A DNA stretch of 64,000 nucleotides, from the NCBI GenBank assembly GCA_016508695.1, contig VNKQ01000002.1, forward strand, positions 930,001-994,000. The letters are read 5' to 3'. The notes beneath the pieces are model-generated. The model worked only from the letters and a program-made list of their open reading frames with translations, was not told the DNA's origin and searched no databases. Positions within the stretch are counted from its first letter, which is position 1, and each line of letters starts with the position of its first letter. The stretch is from Hyphodiscus hymeniophilus. Taxonomy: Eukaryota; Ascomycota; Leotiomycetes; Helotiales; Hyphodiscaceae. The position numbers and the translations under genes are program-made. Below, piece by piece: positions 55,144 to 64,000 of the stretch.

Positions 55144-57472
55144 TCAGCCGCACCCAAAGTTGGTTCCCAAGAACAAATCCACGTTCTTGACTGTCTTTCT
55201 TGCCGTGCTCCCAGCCTCGATATCAATCACCGCCTTAATAAGATCGTGGTTGATCCTATCGTCGACAACACTGTCCTGTTTGTAATGTTCGTGCTCTTTC
55301 ACGAACTCCCGAATCCACTTCGATGCCGTCCAGAGACTTCCGTTAGCTCTTTTCTTGATGAGCTCTAAATAACTGGCAAGTTCACACCGAGTCGCCACAT
55401 CCACATTCATGCTATCCAAGTAACTTTCAACTAGTGGGATCAATCCTGGAAACTCGTTTTCAGAGTTTGAGTCAGGGTCCGCACCGTTAATTATCTCGTC
55501 AATACTCATCAAGCAATACTCCTCATCGACGGGTCCAGTAGGAGTTGGCGGTCTGGACATAACAGCGGGTGTGATCGCACCTGGTGTGCTTGTTCCTCCA
55601 TTCACATGACTTCCATTACTCGAGTATGGCCGAGGTGCTCTCGTCGGGAATGGGTTCTTCCTAAACCAAAATTTTTGCTCTAGTACTCCATCTCGTCGAT
55701 GAGCCGTCTCCATATTCTCATCTGTTCTCGCAATCGGGATGTAGAAATTCAAGTCAAAAGACAGGATTACTCGTGTTATGAGCACCATGAAGACACTGAA
55801 AGCAGCATTTTCGAAATCCGTGACTTGGATCTCCATTGGCCGGAATTCTACCCGCCAGCCAATGTCGTTACCTTTCGGAGGGGGCTTGAAACGAATGTGT
55901 TGCCAATTTGTGCTTTGCAGATTCTCAAAGTGGTCGGTCGCCGTGATATCAAGAGCTTTGAGATCCTCGGCAAAAATAACGATAGGATCACGAATGAATA
56001 AATGAGCAAAGTGTGTTGCTAGTAGAGAGTCCATGCCACCATCCATAAGATGCTGCTTCACATCCGGATCAATGACTAAGTTCGGATCCATGTATTCTTT
56101 GCGAAGACGAGGATCCTCGGAAATGTATGTCGAGTTGGGTGCGTAGCGTGATTTAGGAATTCGCCAGCGATCACCTTTGAGGGGCTGCACCGTATTAGAA
56201 GAATTGCATGAATAGGGCGGTGTACTAACCCTTTCTCCTAGCTCTTCGGGGGTCCGGTCGTCGACAGCAGCACTGATCTGATTCCATCGAACGTCTGTGT
56301 CTGCAAGGAACCCTTTATAGATAGGCGTGGCTGCGGTCAAGGCAAGCATGATCGGGCCAAGTGGGCTCAGCTGATCGTACATCCTCCTTCCTTCCGTAAT
56401 GTTCTTCGCTTGGAACGTGATTTGCAAGCAACAGCTTCCCATACCAAAAGCCATTGCATCCATGTGGATAAAGTTGTCAGGAGAAGCCCCATTTCTAACA
56501 TCGTCATCTTCCGGCCACTCATGCAAATCGTATTTGACAGTTGGGTCTTTCCACGGCCAGGGAGTGTTTTTGTCCTTGAATACGGGAACATTGACCTGGA
56601 CTTTTCGACCTCGCCGAGCTCGGATGTTGGCAGCTAGAGTTGGGAATCGAATGTGTGGATTTGCGATTTCATCTGGAACGAATTGAGATCGTAGCTTCTC
56701 GCCAGATGGAGGGAAGTACGGGGTAGTAAAAATTCCAGGAGATCCTAATCGTGGGTATGTCGTTAAAGTGATTGGGAATTCTTCAGGATTCATGTGCTCC
56801 TTCGCGATCTTACGTCTGATCATTGTCAGCGAAGAATCTCCTCTATTCAGAGAGATCGTACCTCAACTTCATATTCGGCTCCACATCGAGAAGATCCTTG
56901 AAGCCTATGCCCCAGGGCTTTCCGGGAGTAGCCTCCAACATGAATCTTCCAAACTCTGGATGGAATATTGGCAGTGGGTCTCCCCTGAAACATGTTAGCC
57001 ACACGTCTTGTTGCCACAGAATAGTCACTTGCTCTGAACCCTTAACATCCTGTAGATCAGGGACACATCCTCCGTCCTTACAAAGCTCCTCATCCTGTGC
57101 CAATGCTTGCAAGATATCCGCCTGTCTTAATGATAGCGTTACTTTCTCTTGCTCATCCTTATATGCAACGACCAAATACTCGATCTGCAATTACCACTCA
57201 GCATCCGCTTCCAAAGCCTTCTTCATATTTGCTGACGTACCTCGTCACCCCAAAGTAGCGCATCCCGTTCCTTCCCTTTTGCCCGATTCCAAATCGCAAG
57301 TAATTGCTGAACACCCCATTCTCTGACGTGGCCAGCATTCTTCTTCGCCTCGGGCCAATCGAGTGGAGTTCCCAGAGCCCTATCAATAACACATAAATCA
57401 CCATTGTCTTTTTACCGTAGATCTGCATGCCGCTCGCCGAATCGGGTAGTAAACAACTTACAGGAGACCCAT
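55144..57472 (-). CDS. GCS1: Glutamate-cysteine ligase (gamma-glutamylcysteine synthetase)
   Basis: Five exons fit: 57472-57462, 57379-57241, 57184-56862, 56815-56230 and 56184-55144, giving 699 residues, the eukaryotic size. The first coding exon is 11 nt and yields MGLLALGTPLDWPEAKKN after joining, the conserved start. Family blocks follow: FHPEFGRFMLEATPGKPWG, MDAMAFGMGSCCLQITFQA, LALTAATPIYKGFLADTDVRW, IPKSRYAPNSTYIS, GWRVEFRPMEIQVTDFENAA. The segment 56229-56185 (GTTAGT to CAG) is a 45-nt in-frame intron: without it GERPLKGDRWR reads as in other species, with it 15 odd residues are inserted. The enzyme joins glutamate and cysteine with ATP, the rate-limiting step of glutathione synthesis. 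The C-terminal region has an S/P-rich insert. Confidence 0.96.
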
Positions 57473-60400
57473 CTTGTATACCCTTCTGCGCGACTATGTT
57501 CAGTATCTTTACTCTTTATAGGAGCTTAGGCGAGCCTTAATTCGATACGCTCGTGCGTATTTCGTTCGATTCGAATACTGCAGATGTCTGTTGCACAGCG
57601 TCGGCAATTTCTCGGCCGTTGATGAGGAAGAGGAAGGGTAACGGTAATCCGATTTTAGATATGGACGTATTTTCCGGATGTTAGCTGTGCGAGAAATGAA
57701 TGGAGGTAGTGAATCTCCAGCAACCTGAGAGGTCCTTCAATGCCTCCAGACATAGAACCTGAAGCAAACCCCCACTCTCTCCTACGTTGCCATGCTGCAG
57801 GGAGTCGATCGGTTGGTTTCCGTGTCAAGCACGCAATTGCGGCCCCTGCTTCCTGCTCAAGTCGCCACACCCTCGACGTAAAAATGTCGGTAACAAGAAC
57901 GAACTGCAACAAAATGCACTTGAGAATTTGCTGTTCGAAGAGGTCGGAAATATGAATTGTGTGGTATTCAACAGCGATCGGTCGGTAGTGGGGGGTCGCA
58001 AAACCACTTACGAGGGGTCAAATTTTTTGAGCGTTTATCATTGGCGTCATGGGTGGGTAAAGAGTCAAAGCTCCGCGCTAAACCTCATTTGAAGAGACAA
58101 CACTAATTGGGTTCTACTCCTTTCGTGAATAAAGTCACAATTATTTGCATAGAAGTAGAGTTATGGCTCTTCTGGAGCCGTAGTATCGGCATCTAGACTT
58201 CTCGTTCGCCCCCTCTGTCACAACAGGAGGGGGCTGGGCATCGCGAAGAGCAGCTCTCTTGGAAGCTGCTGTTGTCAATCCTTCGAAACCATCTTACTTT
58301 GATTCTCACCAAGCAATTAAAGCGATATACTTCGTCGTTCATCGTTATCGTTATCGTAATCGCATCTGAGTATGTACGAGTGTGCAACTGCCAGCACCAA
58401 AGGGAAAGCTGTGAGGCCTTGGCCTGCGTATTTCAGTCTATACCTGTACCACGCCACTTACGCTTGTCTGAAGCCATGCTTACCACAAACAGGCAGATCC
58501 ATCACATGGATCAGGCTAGTGTCTCCAAGCAACATCAATATCACATTTCGCATCGCATTTCCATCACGCCTCTCTTTCGACCAAGCATGCTCGCCTGCAC
58601 CATGCCGATGGGAAGCCACATTCCGGATCTTGCAACTGTTAGATCCTATCCGTGATGGTGTTTGATACTACTGTTACCTGAGCATAGACAGAATGTGCAT
58701 GCGCCATGTAAGCATCTTCTGATGCTGCATCATGCTGTGAGATGAGGTACAAGGTCTTCATGTGTATGAGCGCTATGCAATGCGGATGTGTATGCGGTCA
58801 TTCGTGCAGCTACTTGCGTACCTGTTTGTTGTACCTTATGGATGTAGAGGGATTTATTTTGGTGGCATGATGTTTCATAACCTTCAGAATTCGAGGGAAA
58901 AGTTCCCTCCAATTGTTGCTAGTGGTTCAGCATTGGAAAGTATCTTGCGCTTCAGAATCTTCCACAGTCTGGAGGAATATATTTGCAAATTTCTCGCTGC
59001 AGCACATTCCTTAAAGCGTAACTGCATATTATATTTCACATACTCATCGTCCACCGATCTCCGCCACCATATTTTCTTTTACTTAATTCGAACGGAAAAA
59101 GAAACCTACCAGGGCACTAAGCGCCATAAGGAGTTTCTTTTACGTCCATCAATGTTCAATGAAGCTTGACATCTCTTGTGTAACTTGACAATCTGCATAC
59201 CCTGCCACAATTGTGGCAATAAAAGCCCTCCACAACAAGCCTATCTATTCCCGACCCCTCTTCTGTGTATCTTTCGCTACCTCCTTTCAGCTCATATACT
59301 TTACCAACCATTCAATCTCAAATCTGGTTCGTAGAACGTTCCTTCGTTGCCACACCATCCTCGTCCCTACCCAATGTGGCGACTCACGTCAAGATGGGCT
59401 GTGTTGCAGAACGGGTAGATGCTCTCGGGTCGCGTAGATCCCGTGGCCAAAGAGATGGAAAACTTTCTTCTCTTCATCCAATGAATGGGATTTCGCTTGC
59501 ACGAAGACCTGGGGTAGTACCAAAATTGCACTGCTGTCAGGCGAACGAGTGAAATTCCAAGTCTATCAAAACACAAAAACATATAAAAAATGACAGAACT
59601 GCCACGTGCTATCCTAGGCACTAAAGTGCAACCAAACTTCCCATCACATTCCTACGCCTCCCCAACATCGATCTATCACCTTTCAATCTGATGTCTCTCA
59701 TTTCAAGTCAACGGCCAGCCCAACAATACCTAATCGCACCGCTGCACTGGGCGACGATAATGACACGCTTTCCACATAGAAGGATGAACAAGTACATCCG
59801 AATGTCTTATCTCGGCTCCTCCCTTCTTCCGTCCTTCTAATTCCAAGACACTTGATCCGACAGCCACCACCACCAAAGCAGTAAAAATAGGCTACTGACC
59901 GAGAGTGACCACCCGATTCTTGGGACAAAAAACCCTTGCTTACTTAGCCATGCCTGCCTCATGTCACCCTACCATGGTGCAAAGCGGGGTCGTCGCGAGG
60001 CAACATTTTTTCAAAAGTCATTCACCTCATTCACCGCGTTGTGCGTGGATCAATGTAGGACACTATGTCGTGTATCGGGCTAATCTTCATCTAGCCGCTG
60101 GTGACAGGTATATGAATCGACTGGGGTTTGACGTGCATAGAAGAGCAAGCAGTGCAGCAAAAGAAGAGGAGTATATCTCTCGCAGTACTGGGGTATAACG
60201 GAAGAAAAGCCATCCTAATTGATGTTGTTGGTACTAACCTAAGGATGCCTGGCAAGAGGGTATGAGTCGGAGGCAGGTACAGCCTCATTTCCAAAAAAGA
60301 AAATTCTGATAGACGGAATGAAATATCACTGAATGGATTTGTTTTGTGGAATTGATTTTGTCCAATAATCCCATTTGCTGCTGAGCTTAGGACAATCTCC

Positions 60401-61242
60401 TGTGCTAAGCACAAACTTGCTCATTCATTGGTTAGAAGCTGATCCATTGGGATAGTAATCGATCCCAATTGCTAAACATCGAAACTTTGAAGGTTGCTTA
60501 ATACGTTAAGAGAAACCTCACTGAGCGTAAGATTCGTGATTTTTGGATTGTATCTCTCTTAATGTATTTCCCAAAAGGAGTAGAATAGACGGACCCTGTG
60601 CAGTCCTACCATATTTTTGTTATCTGGTGTCATCTCTCGTAGGAATTTCATGCCCGCAATCCTGCTAGCCAGCCTGCCCATACAGAAAAGCAACGCAAAG
60701 CTTAATCGTCGTGAAAGCATGCACTCCTCACTTTCCTGTCCCAGGTGCCCTTGTTGCTCGCTCGAGTGCCATCCACCACATTTCGAAATTTCCTCTCAGT
60801 CATGAAGATATAAAGAAAAGTGAGGCCCAAGGACCAGGAAAAAACTCCAGCAATGCTTAATAACAGACCACTTGTTCGATCTCACAAACCCAGATAGCCA
60901 GCAGCCGCGGCCAGTCTTCTCATAAAACGCCTAAAAGCGAGACTTGAACCCCAACGCATCTGTTGCCTGTGACGGAGAAAAATCAATAAATGCGGTTGTC
61001 GAAAAATGCAGACCGGATATCCCGCCGATAACGTCCCCTGAAAGAGATCTATGTCCTAAGTGACGATGCCGTATGTTCATGTTTGCCATCTCGTCATGAC
61101 CTTGCCCGCCAAAGTTCCCGGTCTAATAACTCCTACTACAAAGCATAGTCGGGGCCGGCTAGTGGTATCATATCATCCCGGAGAATTTCAATATTGTATA
61201 CAGAGAAAAATATGATTGTGATCCGAATTCGTATATGTTCAA
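57473..61242. other. Gene-free stretch, 3,770 bp
   Basis: The longest interval without a recognisable gene. It must contain the GCS1 upstream region on the left and the nsdD 3' end on the right. Plus-strand frames of 70-135 codons (57787, 58272, 58762, 59265, 59905) have no domain, no splice-linked partner and mixed composition. I see no tRNA-like B-box, no terminal repeats and no transposase fragment. Long untranslated regions or a non-coding transcript are possible. Confidence 0.5.
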
Positions 61243-62719
61243 TTATATCGGCCTTGGCAAGGGGTCGTTCATCGACTTCGGTCTCAGTGAAGACCCATTT
61301 GATCCTTGCGATTGTTTCATCGTCTGTTTGCGTGTCAACTTTGCGTAGTGTAATCCACAGGCGTTGCAGAGCGTTCTGGCACCATCTGGGCCACGTCTCC
61401 ATTCAGGGGTCTCTGCTCTATTGCAACTATGGCATCGTCCAGGCGGTGCTGCACGCTGTTTTATGTCAGAATCTTGGATACCGTGAAGCGAGTGTTTCAT
61501 ACGCACCCCTCGGCGTTGTTTCTTGCCTTCCGACCCTCCAAAACCATGCTTGTCCATGTTGTCACCATACATGGTCATATCGTCATCATACTCCACTCCT
61601 TTTCCTCCTTGCTCTCGCATCCGTTGATCCATCATGTGGATCTCTTGCTGCGCAATCATCTCTTTCATTCTTGCAATGGAGAACATGATCATGTCTCCGT
61701 GCTCTACCATTTCCTTGCAATTGTCCAACGTTGGCATCCTGTCTGGAATCACATTTAGGCCTCGTTGTTGCTCTTGGGCTATAGCATTGTAGTGGTGGGA
61801 CCATTCCATAAGGACACGGCTCGATGTGTTTATCTATTCAGATCGTTGGAGGTGTTCTCTGGAATAAATAACAGATTACTTACCTGAGCGAGGTTGTTCT
61901 CAAAATCCCATACATCAAGATGTCTTTTCAGGCCATGACTGAACTCTGGTGGCTCAGCTTTGTACCCTTCTCTAAGCTTCCAATTTTCCACCGGCTCCCG
62001 CCCATCCCGCTCTTGATAACGAGGCTGATTATACGCAGCCCCAGGAGGTCCAGTTGAAGGGATATGGCTTGGTGGAGGCCCATACTGATGTGAAGGATGC
62101 TGCGGTGGTGGTGGGTGATGCGTATACCCATTTGTACGTTCTGGGCCACGGGTATCTTGTTCGTATCTGGAAAGTTCGTACCTTGGTGCAGCGTATGGAT
62201 TAGGAGGTGGGCCAGGTGCAGTCTGCAAAGTCGTTAACGAACCATGCCGACTTTCTGGGAAGGTTGTGGGGATCGAGTCGGTTCGCGTGAACGGATGTGG
62301 ATGCGGTTGAACTGGCTGTGGTGGTGACGGTCGTCGGTGCCGCGTAGGCGCAAGCGGCGGTTGGTAGGAGGTATGTTCAGCAGAGTATGTTCGAGGGATT
62401 GAAGGTGCTTGTTGTTGTGAGTAAGGCAGTTGATGCGACGCCTGCAACGAAGCAGATACTGGTGAAGCATAAGGATTGGGTTTTGGTCCGCTGCTGCTTA
62501 GTGCTTCGTGTATTGAAGGCAGCGATTGTCGACTTGGAGGGGCAGTTTGAATTGGAGGTGGGGGCTCAGTCTTGTTGTCTGAAGTCCGCCGTGACTCTGG
62601 AGGAGATATGAGACCAGAGGACGAATACGCGGGGGCCCTGACCAACCTGAGTATGGTGGAGGAGTGCCATTTTGGAATAGAGACATAGAACTCGGGCTAA
62701 CGAGAGAGGTCGCCGCCAT
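61243..62719 (-). CDS. nsdD: NsdD-type GATA transcription factor
   Basis: Three exons fit: 62719-62647, 62596-61884 and 61833-61243, giving 458 residues. The N-terminal 230 residues are P/S/H/Y-rich and disordered, with SLPSIHEALS near the start, a block seen in NsdD proteins. Then FSHGLKRHLDVWDFENNLAQ and INTSSRVLMEWSHHYNAIA, rebuilt across intron 2, precede the C-terminal GATA finger CHSCNRAETPEWRRGPDGAR...CNAC (Cys396, 399, 418, 421; C-x2-C-x18-C-x2-C) with HSLHGIQDSDIKQR just before it. NsdD activates sexual development and represses conidiation in Aspergillus; orthologues act in light and development elsewhere. Intron 2 is clear; intron 1 (GTTGGT donor) is the weak joint but is needed to link the two frames. 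Confidence 0.92.
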
Positions 62720-63697
62720 TGTAGAGGTAAAGGGTCGGGTCGTTGTGATGCGGTCGACTTCTTCTCGATTGATCAGAGATAGTAAGCCCCTAAAGCACAT
62801 TGTAAGCTTCTGCCATGATACACACGACTAGATGCACTGGAGAACGTACCTGTGCCTGCTTGGTCCATCCAGAGCTTCCATTGCCAGATCTAAAGTGGTT
62901 TCCCCTCAAGTTCGATGATCGGGAAGTATGCGTGGGCGGGAGAGAATATCGTGCTGTTCCCGTTCCCGATGGGTGTACCCGTTACACCTCCTTCCCCCCA
63001 AGCATCTGCAACCTCCCTCAGCTCGAGTATGCTTGTGTAAGGTGATGTCGCGAAGCGACGCACGCTGGAATGCCAATTGCTGCGAGACCACCAACGAGAT
63101 GCACGCAATGGAGGCGCTGCTAAGGCCGGTTGGTTGTTGCAGATGAGATGCGAGGTCGAGTCGAGTCGAGTCAACAACGAGCGAATGGATGAAAGAAAGA
63201 AAGTAAATCTAAGATGTCCAGATCGTGTGGCGCGAAGAGATCCGCGACTGTTCTTGTTCAACCTTCCTAGCTAAGAGATACGGAGGTGCGGAACCAACAG
63301 TTCTCTTGCAATTATACTATTTTCATGGATCAGAAAGTCGCAGTCTCCTCACAGCTGCTCCAGAGTCCAAGATCCACCTATCCGCCCAACGCACTTTGGG
63401 ATTAATTCTTGATACTCCTGAAATTCCTCCCAGTTGTTCTCGAAACCGTTAAGCTGGCATATTCAAGGTACACTTTGTTCGAGGTAAGTTTTACGCAGGC
63501 CTTAAACAGCGCGGGCTGAAAGTGTCCCTGTCTTTTTTTCGTTACTGACTCACTCGCTGCAGCCTGGACATCTTTCATCCAACAGACCTATAATACTCGA
63601 CGAAAGTTACGAGTCGCCCGAGACTGCGGCACTTCACGAAGAAGGGTACGAGGGAGCCCTTGTCACCCGGGCAGATTCCCCAACGGATCTCATTTCC
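62720..63697. other. Divergent intergenic, about 980 bp, nsdD upstream
   Basis: Upstream of nsdD and of the right-edge gene. It includes a triple GTCGA tandem (63155-63169) and a good intron signature, GTAAGT at 63483 to TGCAG at about 63562 with a TACTGAC branch site, which probably belongs to the right-edge gene. Confidence 0.5.
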
Positions 63698-64000
63698 ATG
63701 TCTGCCTACGGGAAACCACAACCGCCACAGCTCCATGGTAAGACCTGCGAGTCCTCTTTCCAACATAAAAATTGACCACGATACAGGCTATGATTCGGGC
63801 AGAACATACCCACAGAGCTCGTTCCCATTTCTTGCTCCAACTTACGGATCTCAGCCTCCTGTTCCCTCACCCGCCACGGCTCCAGTCTTTCAGAATGCCC
63901 CCCAAATGGCACAGATCTTGTACGCTTCAAATCCAGACCGCCCTTCGTACGACGAGCAATCTGGACCGTATCTGAACGTTGGATCTACCCCTACTCCGGA
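63698..64000 (+). CDS. Unrecognised P/S/Y-rich protein, 5' part (runs off right edge)
   Basis: ATG at 63698 starts MSAYGKPQPPQLHGYDSGR, reading exon 63698-63737, a 49-nt intron (GTAAGA...ATACAG) and an exon from 63787 that is open to the window end. The product is rich in P, S, Q and Y (TYPQSSFPFLAPTYGSQPP; RPSYDEQSGPYLNVG). The frame is also open upstream to about 63563, and the peptide there (ESPETAALHEEGYEGALV) looks coding. A clear intron ends at 63562, so translation may begin in an earlier exon I could not identify. The family is not recognised and the C-terminal domains are outside the window. It is divergent from nsdD. Confidence 0.5.

Noticed and set aside
63155..63172. GTCGA tandem repeat upstream of nsdD
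   Set aside because: Only three and a half units; too short to call a functional repeat or microsatellite.

Overview
The window is nuclear DNA of a filamentous ascomycete (Pezizomycotina). The evidence is gene content (NsdD-type GATA factor, APSES factor of the Mbp1 class, Zn2Cys6 regulator, UstYa-family protein, fungal SAGA and Mediator subunits) and gene structure: most genes carry one to five introns of about 45-180 nt with GTRNGT-like donors and CTAAC/CTGAC branch points. A Leotiomycete-like fungus is a reasonable guess, but only an inference. I found no tRNA, rRNA, CRISPR array or intact transposon.

Layout. 1-2.5 kb: start of an unrecognised gene running off the left edge, a UstYa-family (DUF3328) membrane protein, and, divergent from it, a 50-residue secreted peptide. 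3.2-8.3 kb: ARP2 (actin nucleation), a secreted aldose 1-epimerase whose upstream region holds two inverted pairs of CreA-type GCGGGG sites, and a small coiled-coil protein. 8.9-13.8 kb: UPF1 (nonsense-mediated decay) and IMP4 (18S rRNA processing), divergent from a 450-bp region. 15.5-23.4 kb: an EamA/SLC35F-like transporter, MBP1 (G1/S transcription factor), an unrecognised acidic protein and an ATP-grasp ligase. 24.2-29.5 kb: a RecQ helicase, then two tandem paralogues sharing an unnamed C-terminal domain. 30-38.5 kb: a MARVEL membrane protein, a Zn2Cys6 regulator, an Old Yellow Enzyme and RIB1 (GTP cyclohydrolase II). 38.8-48.3 kb: an amino-acid permease, PMI1 (mannose-6-phosphate isomerase), SGF29 (SAGA reader), an ARF6-type GTPase and the Mediator kinase CDK8/SSN3. 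49.5-57.5 kb: an MFS sugar transporter, a type-B carboxylesterase and GCS1 (first step of glutathione synthesis). A 3.8-kb stretch without genes follows, then nsdD and the 5' part of a gene leaving on the right.

Most genes are housekeeping and independently transcribed; nothing looks like an operon or a large biosynthetic cluster. Functional links I can argue from sequence: MBP1 carries SCB/MCB-like boxes in its own upstream region, and the RecQ gene carries a direct repeat of a GACGCG-type element an MBF factor could read; the epimerase looks glucose-repressed; the UstYa gene and the small secreted peptide form a head-to-head pair that could be a minimal peptide-modifying unit. The least explained items are that pair and the tandem paralogues at 27.3-29.5 kb. 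Exon borders were deduced by eye from splice signals and reading-frame continuity.
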